A stretch of 64,000 nt of DNA from Aplectana chamaeleonis (Eukaryota; Nematoda; Chromadorea; Rhabditida; Cosmocercidae). Position numbers and translations under genes: made by a program. Numbering within the stretch: the first letter of the stretch is position 1; every line of letters starts with the position of its first letter. Shown one piece after another: positions 41,860-53,797 of the stretch. The DNA is taken from assembly GCA_029168955.1 (NCBI GenBank), contig JAPDOI010000296.1, positions 834,397 to 898,396 on the forward strand, in the 5' to 3' direction. The notes beneath the pieces are model-generated. The model ran no database searches. It saw nothing but the letters and a program-made list of their open reading frames with translations, and was not told the origin of the DNA.

Positions 41860-44800
41860 CAGAAGTGGGCCACAGAGCGCCGTAGAAAGTGTGTGGGACC
41901 CAAATGAGAGTGCGCAGAACGCCGTAGAAAGTGTGCGGGACCCAAATAACAGTGCGCCGGACGCCGTAGAAAGTGTGCGGGACCAAAATGAGTGTGCGCA
42001 GGACGCCGTAGAAAGTGTGTGGGACCCAAATTAGAGTGCGCAGAACGCCGTAGAAAGTGTGTGGGACCCAAATGAGAGTGCGCAGAACGCCGTAGAAAGT
42101 GTGCGGGACCCAAATAACAGTCCGCCGGACGCCGTAGAAAGTGTGCGGGACCAAAATGAGTGTGCGCAGGACGCCGTAGAAAGTGTGCGGGATCCAAATG
42201 GGTGCGCGCACAACGCCGTAGGAAGTGTGTGGGACCCAAATAACAGTGCGCCGGACGCCGTAGAAAGTGTGCGGGACCCAAATGAGTGTGCGCAGGACGC
42301 CGTAGAAAGTGTGCGGGATCCAAATGGGTGCGCGCAGAACGCCGTAGAAAGTGTGTGGGACCCAAACTAGAGTGCGCAGAACGCCGTAGAATGTGTGTGG
42401 GACCCAAATGACTGTGCGCCGGACGCCGTAGAAAGTGTGTGGGACCCAAATGAGAGGAAAGTGTGCGGGACCCAAATGAGTGTGCGCAGGACGCCGTAGA
42501 AAGTGTGCGGGATCCAAATGGGTGCGCGCACAACGCCGTAGAAAGTGTGTGGGACCCTGTGGGACCCAAATACCTGTGCGCCGGGCGCCGTATAAAGTGT
42601 GCGGGACCCAAATGAGTGTGCGCCGGACGCCGTAGAAAGTGTGCGGGACCCAAATGAGTGTGCGCAGGACGCCGTAGAAAGTGTGCGGGACCCAAATGAG
42701 AGTGCGCAGAACGCCGTAGAATGTGTGTGGGACCCAAATGAGAGTGCGCAGAACGCCGTAGAAAGTGTGTGGGACCCAAATAACAGTGCGCCGGACGCCG
42801 TAGAAAGTGTGCGGGACCAAAATGAGTGTGCGCAGGACGCCGTAGAAAGTGTGCGGGATCCAAATGGATGCGCGCACAACGCCGTAGAAAGTGTGTGGGA
42901 CCCAAATAACAGTGCGCCGGACGCCGTAGAAAGTGTGCGGGACCCAAATGAGTGTGCGCAGGACGCCGTAGAAAGTGTGCGGGATCCAAATGGGTGCGCG
43001 CAGAATGCCGTAGAAAGTGTGTGGAACCCAAACTAGAGTACGCAGAACGCCGTAGAAAGTGTGTGGGACCCAAATACCTGTGCGCCGGACGCCGTAGAAA
43101 GTGTGCGGGACCCAAATGAGTGTGCGCCGGACGCCGTAGAAAGTGTGCGGGACCCAAATGAGTGTGCGCAGAACGCCGTAGAAAGTGTGTGGAACCCAAA
43201 TAACTGTGCGCCGGACGCCGTAGAAAGTGTGCGGGACCCAAATGAGTGTGCGCAGGACGCCGTACAAAGTGTGTGGGACCCAAATGAGGGTGCGCATGAC
43301 GCCGTAGAAAGTGTGCGGGACCCAATAACAGTGCGTCGACGCCGTAGGAAGTGTGTGGGATTCAAATGAGAGTGCGCCGGGCGCCGTAGAAAGGGTGCGG
43401 GACCCAAATGAGAGTGGCGCAGGACGCCGCAGAAAGTGTGTGGGACCCGTGGGACCCAAACGAGAGTGCGCAGGCCGCCGTAGAGAGTGTGTGGGATCCA
43501 AATAACAGTGCGTCGTACGCCGTAGAACGCCGTAGAAAGTGTGTGGGACCCAAATAACAGTGCGCCGGACGCCGTAGAAAGTGTGCGGGACCCAAATGAG
43601 TGTGCGCAGGACGCCGTAGAAAGTGTGCGGGATCCAAATGGGTGCGCGCAGAATGCCGTAGAAAGTGTGTGGAACCCAAACTAGAGTACGCAGACCGCCG
43701 TAGAAAGTGTGTGGGATCCAAACATCAGTGCCCCGAACGCCATAGAAAGTGTGCGGGACCCAAATGAGTGTGCGCCGGACGCCGTAGAAAGTGTGCGGGA
43801 CCCAAATGAGTGTGCGCAGAACGCCGTAGAAAGTGTGTGGGACCCAAATAACTGTGCGCCGGACGCCGTAGAAAGTGTGCGGGACCCAAATGAGAGTGCG
43901 CAGGACGCCGTACAAAGTGTGTGGGACCCAAATGAGAGTGCGCTGGCCGCCGTAGAAAGTGTGTGGGACCCAAATAACAGTGCGTCGGACGCCGTAGAAA
44001 GTGTGTGGAACCCAAATAACAGTGCGCCGGACGCCGTAGAAAGTGTGCGGGACCCAAATGAGAGTGCGCAGGACGCCGCAGAAAGTGTGTGGGACCCAAA
44101 TAGCAGTGCGTCAGACGCCGTAGAAAGTGTGTGGGACCCAAATGAGAGTGCGCAGAACGCCGTAGAAAGTGTGTGGGACCCAAATAACTGTGCGCCGGAC
44201 GCCGTAGAAAGTGTGCGGGACCCAAATGAGAGTGCGCAGGACGCCGTACAAAGTGTGTGGGACCCAAACGAGAGTGCGCAGGCCGCCGTAGAGAGTGTGT
44301 GGGATCCAAATAACAGTGCGTCGGACGCCGTAGAAAGTGTGTGGGACCCAAATGAGAGTGCGCAGGACGCCGTAGAAAGTGTGTGGGACCCAAATGAGAG
44401 TGCGCAGGACGCCGTAGAAAGTGTGTGGGACCCAAATAACAGTGCGCCGGACGCCTCAGAAAGTGTGTGGGACCCAAATAACAGTGCGTCGGACGCCGTA
44501 GAAAGTGTGTGGGACCCAAATGAGAGTGCGCAGGACGCCGTAGAAAGTGTGTGGGACCCAAATAACAGTGCGCCGGACGCCTCAGAAAGTGTGTGGGACC
44601 CAAATAACAGTGCGTCGGACGCCGTAGAAAGTGTGTGGGACCCAAATGAGAGTGCGCAGGACGCCGTAGAAAGTGCGTGGGACCCAAATAACAGTGCGCC
44701 GGACGCCTCAGAAAGTGTGTGGGACCCAAATAACAGTGCGTCGGACGCCGTAGAAAGTGTGTGGGACCCAAATGAGAGTGCGCAGGACGCCGTAGAAAGT

Positions 44801-45395
44801 GTGTGGGACCCAAATAACAGTGCGCCGGACGCCTCAGAAAGTGTGTGGGACCCAAATAACAGTGCGCCGGACGCCTCAGAAAGTGTGTGGGACCCAAATG
44901 AGAGTGCGCAGGACGCCGTAGAAAGTGCGTGGGACCCAAATAACAGTGCGCCGGACGCCTCAGAAAGTGTGTGGGACCCAAATGAGAGTGCGCAGGACGC
45001 CGTAGAAAGTGTGTGGGACCCAAATAACAGTGCGCCGGACGCCTCAGAAAGTGTGTGGGACCCAAATAACAGTGCGTCGGACGCCGTAGAAAGTGTGTGG
45101 GACCCAAATGAGAGTGCGCAGGACGCCGTAGAAAGTGCGTGGGACCCAAATAACAGTGCGCCGGACGCCTCAGAAAGTGTGTGGGACCCAAATAACAGTG
45201 CGTCGGACGCCGTAGAAAGTGTGTGGGACCCAAATGAGAGTGCGCAGGACGCCGTAGAAAGTGCGTGGGACCCAAATAACAGTGCGCCGGACGCCTCAGA
45301 AAGTGTGTGGGACCCAAATAACAGTGCGTCGGACGCCGTAGAAAGTGTGTGGGACCCAAGTGGAATGAGCCGGAGGCCGTAGAAAGTTTGCGAGA
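41860..45395 (+). repeat. 42-bp satellite array C (about 83 units)
   Basis: Units read GTGTGTGGGACCCAAATAACA or ...AAATGAGA followed by GTGCGCCGGACGCCGTAGAAA. From about 44.38 to 45.35 kb a three-unit, 126-bp higher-order repeat dominates, visible in translation as NESAQDAV, NNSAPDAS and NNSASDAV. The left part (41.9-43.7 kb) is less regular with partial units at 42450 and 42550. The array is frame-neutral as in array A and I regard all of its reading frames as non-coding. Confidence 0.95.
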
Positions 45396-45404
45396 CCCAA
45401 AAAC

Positions 45405-45712
45405 AAGCACGCCCATGCCTATCATTTTTTCCGCAGGGCTACCGTAACCATTATTGAACAAAACATGATAACGAACGATAACACACGCTCATAACATGCG
45501 GGGTATAAAAGGGCAGAGGAGCGGTATGCATTCATTCACAAACCGCTCTCTTCGAGAAGCCACTGGAAAGTGGCTAAGGGGGTGGAAATTGTGCAAACAT
45601 GATTGGTGGCTACTACGATGTGCTTATATCCAAGCTGACGCTTGGAAAAATTCGAAGGAGGGTTACGGTAGCCCTGCGGAAAAAATGATCGACATGGGCG
45701 TGATTGTGACCC
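45405..45712. repeat. Inverted repeat at the right edge of array C
   Basis: CACGCCCATGCCTATCATTTTTTCCGCAGGGCTACCGTAACC is split here as CACGCCCATG.C.ATCATT and TTCCGCAGGGCTACCGTAAC (45409-45451); both are mirrored at 45662-45705. A single satellite-like unit follows at 45710-45785. Confidence 0.75.
45497..45550 (+). promoter_or_regulatory. TATA-box plus hairpin motif, copy C
   Basis: GCGGGGTATAAAAGGGCAGA followed by GAGCGGTATGCATTC...ACCGCTC, a hairpin with a 7-bp stem. Matches copies at 11394 and 12291 (minus). It lies inside the inverted repeat at the end of array C. Confidence 0.35.
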
Positions 45713-45880
45713 AAATGGGTGTGCGCAGAACGCCGTAGAAAGTGTGCAGGACATCACTGGGAGCGTGCTGGACGTCATAGAAGGGGGGGGGGGGAGGGGA
45801 TCAGTGGGGGTGGTTTGGAGTAACACCACCAGGCATAAACCATGTTATTATAGAAAGGAAACCTTCAGGAAAAATAAATG

Positions 45881-46565
45881 AAATTCCTGAAAGTTTAGGT
45901 TCCTGGCAAAAGTAAAGATTTGGCATGGCAATTTTTTTCGAAAAATTCCAAATATACTCAGTTAAAAGGGGAAGGTAAAGAAAAATGAAAAAAGAGTTTT
46001 GAAATATTCCTGAGAACGATTTGGCGTAGAATAATTTGATTCTTGGAAAATGTAGTGAAATAGTTGAAAGTATGATTTGGCAGTCGAGTTTGAACCAACT
46101 ATTGATAAGAGTTGTGCAAAACGAGAGATCGCATCGTATGAGCTTATCCGTAGAACATATCGAAGCTAAATCACGCGTGATAAGGCAAGCAGTAAAAGCT
46201 CGTTCCGGAGCTGGAATGCCGCGGTCTTCACGTATTAAGTAAAGTAAAATCAACTGTTTGTTTCATATCACGCGTGATTTTGCTTTGATATGTTCTACGG
46301 ATAAGCTCATACGATGCGATCTCTCATTTTGCACAACCCTTATCAATAGTTGGTTCAAACTCGACTGCCAAATCATACTTTCAACTATTTCACTACATTT
46401 TCCAAGAATCAAATTATTCTACGCCAAATCGTTCTCAGGAATATTTCAAAACTTTTTTTCATTTTTCTTTACCTTCCCTTTTAACTGAGTATATTTCGAA
46501 TTTTTCGAAAAAAATTGCCATGCCAAATCTTTACTGTTGCCAGGAACCTAAACTTTCAGGAATTT
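45881..46565. repeat. 685-bp near-perfect palindrome
   Basis: Arms of about 300 bp (AAATTCCTGAAAGTTTAGG... and its reverse complement) flank a loop of about 80 bp between 46185 and 46265. Few differences were seen (for example GGGGAAGG versus CCTTCCCTT, and a 3-bp change near 46530). Matching open frames on both arms (for example ICSTDKLIRCDLSFC) are a by-product of the symmetry. Confidence 0.9.
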
Positions 46566-47195
46566 GCTCAATAATTCCGGTATGTGGATGAAAACGTAGA
46601 TTTCAACCGATCTCGAATGTTTACACCATCCCATTTCACTCAAAGAGATGCTGTTTTGCTCGTCAAAACAATCGATTCCCTGAGAAGCGCAGTATTGCCG
46701 CGATTGATCGATACTGATCTTTCTCATTCATCGCCGTGACGGTAGTATGATCCGGGCGTTAGGGGTCGAATAGAGTCCCGCCGCTGAAAGGAGCGGCGGA
46801 GGTAGGGGGGGGGGGGCGCGGCGTGCCGCGCCGCACAAGATTTCGCGCCGCAGCCGATTCTCCAAATGCTATGAACGGGTCGCGGCAAACTGGAGCGGCG
46901 ACGCGCTTTTACGTACTACGTACAGAGCTATGCACCTGACATCTAAATATCGAATTAGCTGATAGAAATATTCAGATTGGCAAAGTTGAAGGAAGATTTA
47001 ATTTCATTGCGGTTTGAGCCCTGTCCACAGTTTCACATGAGACAGCTATATAATATTAGTTTTTAACAACAAACAGTTGGCGACCATAGCTACTTCAAAA
47101 CTTGAGAATTCTCCCCTGAAAATAGATTCCGTGATCGATGCGCACCCTTCACTTTTTTTTGTATTAATTTTTTGACTCATTTTGCTTAGGTTTTA

Positions 47196-47753
47196 CCAGG
47201 TTGTCCAATAATTCTTGTCCGAAGATGCTCTGCTGCTGGTGGGACACCAAGGGCATGCTGTACTTCGAGCTGCTCCCGCAAGGCAGGACGGTCAACGCCT
47301 CCATCTACACCGAACAGCTCGAGAAACTAGCCGCCGCCATCCGAGAAAAGCGTCCCCGACGGGCCTCGGTCCACCTGCTGCACGACAACGCGCGCCCCCA
47401 CGTGGCGAAGGAGACCCAGCAGAAGTTGGCGACGCTCGGCTGGGAGACGGTTGCCCATCCGCCGTATTCCCCGGACCTCGCCCCCTCCGACTACCACTTG
47501 CTCCGCCCGCTGAAGCACCGTTTGGCCGGAAGAAAATTCACCAACTACGACAACCTCAAATCCGACATCGCGGACTTCTTCGAGTCGCAGCCCCCGGAAT
47601 TCTGGGCGAAGGGCATCGGCGACCTGCTCAATCGATGGGCCACTGTTGTGGATAACTGTGGTGATTATATTGTTGATTAGACTTGTTTTTCAATAAAGTT
47701 GAAAAAAATTAAAAATTGTGAAATTTTCGGACAAGAATTATTGGACAACCTGG
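47196..47753 (+). mobile_element. Internally deleted mariner with 28-bp perfect terminal repeats
   Basis: CCAGGTTGTCCAATAATTCT and the following TGTCCGAA are perfectly mirrored at the right. TA flanks (47194-47195, 47754-47755). At 558 bp the element is half the usual mariner size: the 5' half has been removed so that the left repeat abuts the C-terminal coding part. Unrelated in sequence to the mariner at 27399. Confidence 0.9.
47225..47680 (+). CDS. C-terminal half of a mariner transposase (open frame)
   Basis: The ATG at 47225 begins one base after the terminal repeat; the 151-residue frame is open to a TAG at 47680. It contains CCWWDTKGMLYFELLPQGRT, VHLLHDNARPHVAKETQQKL (second catalytic Asp) and HPPYSPDLAPSDYHLLRPLK (third Asp); the two aspartates are 34 residues apart, as in D34D mariners. 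It then reads KFTNYDNLKSDIADFFESQP to the end. The helix-turn-helix half and the first catalytic Asp are missing, so the product could not transpose alone; it might at most interfere. Codons are strongly GC-ending (CTG, GCC, CCC), unlike the surrounding AT-rich DNA, hinting at recent arrival from another genome; that is inference. Confidence 0.85.
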   Translation: MLCCWWDTKGMLYFELLPQGRTVNASIYTEQLEKLAAAIREKRPRRASVHLLHDNARPHVAKETQQKLATLGWETVAHPPYSPDLAPSDYHLLRPLKHRLAGRKFTNYDNLKSDIADFFESQPPEFWAKGIGDLLNRWATVVDNCGDYIVD

Positions 47754-47759
47754 TAACTA

Positions 47760-48500
47760 GACTTGGGACCCAATCGAAAAGTTATTCGAAAAATATTTGA
47801 ACTAATGAAATATTCGATTTATTCAAGAACCTCAAATTCAATTACTTTTTAATTCGATTAATCCATGAATCAGGATTCTTAATTTCCTCTGGCCTTCGGT
47901 TCATCCTGGGGAATAAATTAGTTGTTCTATCTAGTGATCGATTGTTTCGGAATTCAGCATTAATAGGTGTCTCGTATATTCGATTCATTCTAGATTTCAC
48001 ATTAACCGGTTCTTCTAATATTCGCTTTTTTGGAAACTGAAATATGGAGATTTCCGAATATTCGAACAAGTTTGGGCCACGACATTCGAATACTCTTTGC
48101 CATTGAAAAGTTTGGAAAACACTTGAATAATATTTCATAATAAATCCGAAATTCCAATTTTTATTTAAATATACGAACGGATTTCCCGATCCTTCGAATA
48201 GGGTAGAGGACAAATTTTCGAAAACTTCCATTCATTCGAAATAATTTTGACGAAGTTCATTCAATCGGAAATTTAAAGAAAATGTCTCATTCGAATACAT
48301 TTCTTCATTCAATGATTTATTAAAAAAAGCTTTCTTCAAACAAAAACCCATTAACGCGAGATTTTTCTTGCAAAAGTGGTCATCCGAATTTTAAATTCAG
48401 TCGGCGTATTCTTAAAACATGGTAATCGAATTAGTAATTCATTCGAAAACTAGCGTCTAGTTTTCGAATGAATTAACAAATGACTTGAAAAAATGAATTA
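47760..48500. repeat. TTCGAA-rich AT tract inside the 46.8-49.0 kb element
   Basis: Dozens of short ATTCGAA and TTCGAAT words in both orientations; no gene. Contains the hairpin at 48435-48475. Confidence 0.5.
48435..48475. repeat. Perfect 19-bp stem hairpin
   Basis: TAATTCATTCGAAAACTAG, loop CGT, then the exact reverse complement. Confidence 0.9.
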
Positions 48501-49003
48501 ATCTTGTACTCACTATTACTTATCGTGGCAACTCTACCTTTTCAAAAATTAGTTGTTTACGGAAGATCGGCTTTTAGCTGAGAATTTACGTGGGAAATTT
48601 AGGATTCAAACTTTAGTAAAAAGTTAGAATTTGAATTGGTGTCGAACTCTTTAAAACACTTCAAAAATCAAGTTTCACGAGCTCAAAACCCCATCACTAG
48701 AAGTGACCTCGATTTAGGTACATAATAAGACAGACATTCACCTTATGAACATATATAAGTGATCATTTAATCATGGGAAGCGGGCTCGACCATCTGCTGT
48801 CGCCGCGCCACTTCGCCGCACCGCTCGAGGTTGCAAAGCGGCGCCGCCTAGCCATGCGGCAGCCGCCGGCGGCGGCCGCTGCCAAATTCTGCCTTGACCC
48901 AGTATAATCGACCCGCCGCGCCGCCTCGCGGCGCCGCGTGATCGATACGGCTGCACACCATGCTGCCGCGCCGTTGAGCGGCGAGACTCTATTCGGCCCC
49001 TTA

Positions 49004-52000
49004 GAGATTGAGGGAAAGTCGTCACACTGAGTACTCCATGATTATTGCTTTGCCATAAGAAAGACAGGTCTACCCTGTCGAGTTGGTTAAGGGCAGGTAA
49101 CCAGGATCTTTTCCCACATAATATCCCGTGAAGGTCTTTGCCAACAGTACTTGCTCAAGGCTCTGCTCTCATGACTCCATCTCATCGGAAATTATGTTCC
49201 TCAATGAGGAGCCTCGGCAGATTTGTTTGATAAAGTTTGGCTGCGAATAGAGCAGAACGGACTTTATCAACTTCTTTTACTCTACATCTACCTTTCTTTT
49301 TTTGATATATATTGAAGAAAATTGGTAGGAAATTCATGCTGAATAGGTAACCAGGCAGCATGAGTACTATCATGCATTATCCAAGAATGGGACAGATTTT
49401 GCATTTTTCGAAAAACTCTCAGAAATGACACTCTTGATTGTCCTAGTGCCTTAGGGCACTAGACTTTACAGTAAGGAATTATGAACACTGCCTTACCTAA
49501 TGATTGTTTTTCAAGTTTCGATCACTTTTTCAAAACTCTAAGAAAAATGTGAAAATACAGTTTCCGAAAAAATTATCAGTAGTTGACAAATTAGATATTC
49601 CAAGATGAGGCACTGTTCATGATACTTACTTATGACGTTGGGTGCCTCAAAGTCCTTTAATAATCATGATACAGTACCGAGCAATTTTATGCAGATGCGG
49701 GGTTTTGGTGCGCTTTCTGCTCTCACAATGCGCAGCTTTGCCATTACTTGCTTCACAGTGGTCCGATTTATTTTTTGAGGTTATTTTTTAAAGGTTTTCA
49801 ACAAGTCCCATACAGTTGTAACAAAGTCCAGAAGGAAATACACATTTTTTCGACAAAATATCGTAGTCAAAAAGAATTTTCTAACATAAAGTTGTGCATC
49901 TCGCCCGATAGAGAGGGAGGACGAAAATTCCCTTGAGAATTTAATTCAATTTGTTAGTGAGTTAAGGCGATGCGGCGCTTTATGCGCACAAAAACGCCGC
50001 AAAACATCATTGTTTTTTTTGCAGAAAAATTTTGTCGGTACTGTATGATGGAAATCGTTACTTTTCAAAAACTTTGAAAAATCAAAGCGAAATTCGCCCA
50101 AATGGAAAAAAATCCGTAAATCTCTGTTTTGGCACTACAATTCCTTTGCCCTCACAAAATTTGTGCAGGTAATATATGTATGAACTTGAGCAACTCTGAT
50201 GGATATGAGGAAGGGAATGAGGGGCATTTCACACATGCCAATGCTCAAAACTTTCCCTGATACTTCTGATGTAAATTGGAGGATGAGTTTTTCGAGTAGC
50301 TCTAAGAGCCGCCAGATAAAGTCAGAATTTCTCGCATTCGAATCGTGCCTCACATTCGATATAGAAAGATTACAGACCTACAAGGGTAAAATTAAGCTAG
50401 CATTTGGTGCAGTACTTTCTTAACAGTCTGATATAATAATAACGTGATGATGCATGAATCAATCTAAAAAACCAAATCTGTCAACCCCTGCAATCATAGT
50501 AGCAAAGATTTGGTTTCCCTCTGTGGTCCACCCTCATCGCGGATAGATGGAGTATTTGTCGTACAGGAGTCTATGTAACTCTGTCCGAGCCCCAGACTTC
50601 CTCGATTGTCTCGATATCTCTCTCAGGGGTCGGGGAGGAAGATTGCTAAGTTGGCAACTGTGGGTGAGGTGCGAGACGACAAATGATTACTTCTCCACCC
50701 TATAATATTTTCTATCTTAAGGACTTCCTTCGCCCCTCTCGACCTTGCTAAGAATCGGTCAGCATTTGTTTCCAGTGCAGGCAAGGAGCTCTGGCCGCAG
50801 TCATGGCAACGCGCCTCGCCTCCCAAGTGCGACAGCGAACTGGTCCAACGATGGTGCGGCGAGGTGACAACGTGATCCATTGGGTAAGTGGTAAAGGTTG
50901 GCGATCATCTTGTTGGGTCTGCTCGTTGATTGCAGCTCTCTGACTTGTCTCTGCCTGTACCTGCGATCGCATTACCAGACCACTTAACCAACCTATGAAG
51001 TGATGACCTATATAGAAGTCGTTCACAGAGAGTGTAAGAATTCGCGTGTTTCCGGAGCATGTTCAATGATTCAATCTGAGTTTTTCGCTTCAGCCTCTTT
51101 ATCGGATATTTCGAGCCTCTCTCTTGGTCAGCTTCTTTGGCCTACTTCACCAAGCTGATTTTCTGATTTCGATTCGCGTGTTTCTACCTCTGGACAATTA
51201 TTTTTGCAACACATGTGAGTTTTCCATTGTACTCTACATAAGCATGTATATAATTAGAGAGTAGTTATGGATAACTCAAAAACGTTTTTCTGAACGAGCT
51301 CTCCCTCTCGAAGGCCCTCTCCTCTCCTATGCCCTCCTCCTCCCACAGATTCAGTGGACAAAAGATATTCGACATCAAAGCTGTTTCTGCAGTAACTTCA
51401 GCGATGAAATTTATTTTGAAAAACTAATTTCTAAATTGGGGACATTTTAGAAATACTAAATAAATACTAGTCTTCACCCAAACCTTATAGCAACCTCCTG
51501 ACAAATGCGAAATTCCTGATCTTCTCTCTAAATACGCAAGAAAAATAGAGCATCTTCGTTCCGTCGTAACACATGAAGAAGTTCAATACATATTTTCAAT
51601 TTTCCCGTATTACCATCGATAAGACTTCTATATTTTCTTTTTTTTTGCTGCGGCTGCCAATTTTGAGATGGTGGTCGTAATGCGTGTTAAAAATGGGAAA
51701 AGGGCGGGGAAGGAGCTAAGGGCTGTGATTGGCGAGCTGATGTACCCTCCAGTCACGACCCTACACTCCTCCCTCGCCCTTTTTCGCGTTCTGGACAGCA
51801 TCACAACCACTCACCACAAACTATGGGAGAAACGGCCTCGAGACAACTTGTCTTTAACAAAGGCTTGACTGCTCCTATAGTCTCGATCTCCGAGGGGCCT
51901 TCGATAGATCTCGGGTTATGAGAGATGCATTTATTCATTTATTTATATATTTCTTGCGCTCGTTTGAACGAGCCAAGAGTAGCTATCAAACAATCAATCA

Positions 52001-52426
52001 AGAGAGCAAAATGTTGAATGTTCTGATCTAAAATAATAGAAGAAAGCAATGCTGACCACAAAATGAATCGAAAACAATGAGAGAAAAACCACTCACAATG
52101 GAAAATGGACAGAATGAGTGCCGACTCATTTAGTAGCACATTGGTTTCAGCTCAAACACCGCGTTGAGAAAAACATTTGTTTAAAAATCTTTTCTCGCAG
52201 GCTGACTTTTTAGTACGAGCCAAAAAAGCTGGAATCGGCCATGTCTACCGATTTTCAAGACATTGCTGAGAGACAAACGAAATTCTCCACAACATTAATA
52301 GAAAGTCTAATCAACTTTTGAAGTCAAACTTGGTCTTTAAAAGCCACTCAAATTCACCTGCTTTATATCAATTGATCCGACTCACTCATTTCCGGCGATC
52401 CATCCGAATGAAGCGAAATTTTCATG
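49004..52426. other. Long stretch without assignable genes
   Basis: Mostly AT-rich. I see no transposon termini. A minus-strand frame at 50135-50353 (FIWRLLELLEKLILQFTSEV) has coding-like composition but no clear splice junctions, so I leave it unassigned. The block at 50560-51010 is GC-richer but unrecognised. Confidence 0.4.
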
Positions 52427-52700
52427 ATTCAAAATCCGATTCACCGAAAAACGTCAAAATCCGAATGACCCAAAATCCGAATCACCGAAAAAGTGTCAAA
52501 ATCTGAGTGATCCAGAATCCGATTCACCGAAAAACGTCAAAAACCGAATGATCCAAAATCCGATTCAACGAAAAAACGCCAAAATCCGATTGATTCAAAA
52601 TCTGAATCACCGAAATGTGTCATGAGTCGGATAATGATTCGGATACCGAATATCCGAAAAATTTCATGATTCGGTTCGGATAATGAGTCGGATATTGGTA
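52427..52700 (+). repeat. Short tandem-like repeats (ATCCGAATCACCGAAAAACG)
   Basis: Roughly 40-bp periodic copies of AAAATCCGATTCACCGAAAAACGTC, given here as AAAATCCGATTCACC plus GAAAAACGTC, followed by GATTCGGATA-rich sequence. Related words recur at 54140-54380. The pattern resembles subterminal repeat arrays of hAT elements, but no termini were found. Confidence 0.6.
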
Positions 52701-53051
52701 GATTCGACATGTCCTGTGACTTATATCACGACTCAACATTCCATTCTGCAGTAGCCATACAGGTGCGTAGTCACCCTCTATAAAACGTCGTAATTCACAT
52801 CATTCGAGGCGCGAGCGGTGCGCGAGACGCCTCGGCCTCCGTCTGCTCTACGCTCTCTCACTGCCTTTAACCTCCGCTCCACACCAGCATGCGTAGGAAA
52901 CAAGTGAATTTCGCCCTTTTATAGCCTGTACACTGCAGATCCAATTGGCGCGCATCGTAAAATTTACGCCGCATTTTTTGCGCATCATCAGCGTAGATTT
53001 TGCGCATAATTGGCATTGATTCTCTTGGTTTGAGTTGTCTGTGCGACTGTA

Positions 53052-53484
53052 GGGCCTTTCAGAGTGGCGCCGCCGCGAAATTTGTGACGTCGCTATCCAG
53101 AGCGAGAGAAAGTGGGCGTGGCCATTACTGGTCGCCGAATCATATTTCTGTCTCTGCATCTCTTACCTCTTCGCCGCCGTTTGTTCGATTGGAGAAAACA
53201 GTGAAATAGGGGAAATAATTATTTTTATAGAGAGTTTATGGACAGGTAGTAACAAAGTAACATCAACAAATTGAAAGAAACTAAGGCGGGATGGCAGAAA
53301 CAAAAATGGTCCAAATCATTTCCACCGCGCGACGTTGCTGCCGTCGCTGCCAGCTCGCGCACTCTGAAAGCGCGGTCGCCTCCCTCGCACGGCACAGTTT
53401 GCGCTGCGTAGCACCTCTCACCCCACATCACTCACACCATCACCGCGACAGCGAGTTTTGCTGCGAAGCCACTCTGAAAGGCTC
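53052..53484. mobile_element. MITE with GGGCCTTTCAGAGTGGC ends
   Basis: GGGCCTTTCAGAGTGGC at the left; the right end inverted is GAGCCTTTCAGAGTGGC. The right flank is TTA (53485-53487), the left GTA (53049-53051), so the duplication is imperfect. Interior rich in CGCGAC and GCTGCCGTCGCTGCC. Ends resemble the 13.5-kb family. Confidence 0.6.
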
Positions 53485-53487
53485 TTA

Positions 53488-53797
53488 GGGGTATGGTATA
53501 CTTTGCCGCTGTCATGACCGACAGGCATGCATTCTAGCACTGCGGGACCTGCATCGTAACAACGGCATCGGTCGTCGTAGGCATCGATTATCGCGCGTCT
53601 GTCGCAGCGACGTGACACGGAGGGCCGACATACTGCGAATGGGCTGAAGCCTGTCGCTGCCACTGTTCCTGTGGCGGCCGAAGCTTGCAACACACTGCGA
53701 TAGCGACAGGTAAAAGGGTAGAAGCTCCGCGACTGGCGGTCGCTGTCGCTGTGCAGAGCGACGCGACAGTGCGTGTCGCAAAAATATACCATACCCC
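53488..53797. mobile_element. 310-bp MITE with GGGGTATGGTATA ends, TTA duplication
   Basis: GGGGTATGGTATACTTTG is mirrored by CAAAAATATACCATACCCC, flanked by TTA (53485-53487, 53798-53800). The first TTA is shared with the MITE on its left. The interior is rich in TGTCGC and GCGACAG words in both orientations. Confidence 0.8.

Larger units (their letters stand above)
41010..46758. mobile_element. 5.7-kb TTA-type element carrying satellite array C
   Basis: GGCCGGAATCATACGTCCGT at the left is mirrored, with some substitutions, by ACGGTAGTATGATCCGGGCG at the right; similarity continues for about 90 bp (ATCGATCAATCGCG, GGGAGAATCGATTG). TTA flanks both ends (41007-41009, 46759-46761), and each TTA is shared with the neighbouring element. 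Contents are a dispersed repeat, array C, a small inverted repeat and a 685-bp palindrome. No transposase. Confidence 0.6.
46762..49000. mobile_element. TTA-type element with GGGGTCGAATAGAGTCCCGCC ends
   Basis: The left end reads GGGGTCGAATAGAGTCCCGC; the right end, inverted, reads GGGGCCGAATAGAGTCTCGC. TTA at 46759-46761 and 49001-49003. GC-rich ends (poly-G at 46803-46818; GGCGGCGGCC near 48870) flank an AT-rich interior. It contains the small mariner at 47196-47753. The family also occurs near 989-1115. No transposase of its own. Confidence 0.7.

Noticed and set aside
41804..45461. Open frames of 703, 578, 557 and 488 codons in array C
   Set aside because: Same artefact as array A; no start context, splice sites or family motif.
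45801..46488. Duplicated gene encoding ICSTDKLIRCDLSFCTTLINS
   Set aside because: The two frames are the two arms of one palindrome; no homology or splice support.
47215..47655. 146-residue alanine/arginine-rich frame overlapping the mariner
   Set aside because: A +2 shadow of the GC-rich transposase frame, which has the D34D motifs.
50135..50353. Host exon FIWRLLELLEKLILQFTSEVSG on the minus strand
   Set aside because: Composition is coding-like, but I could not place acceptor and donor sites with a consistent phase.
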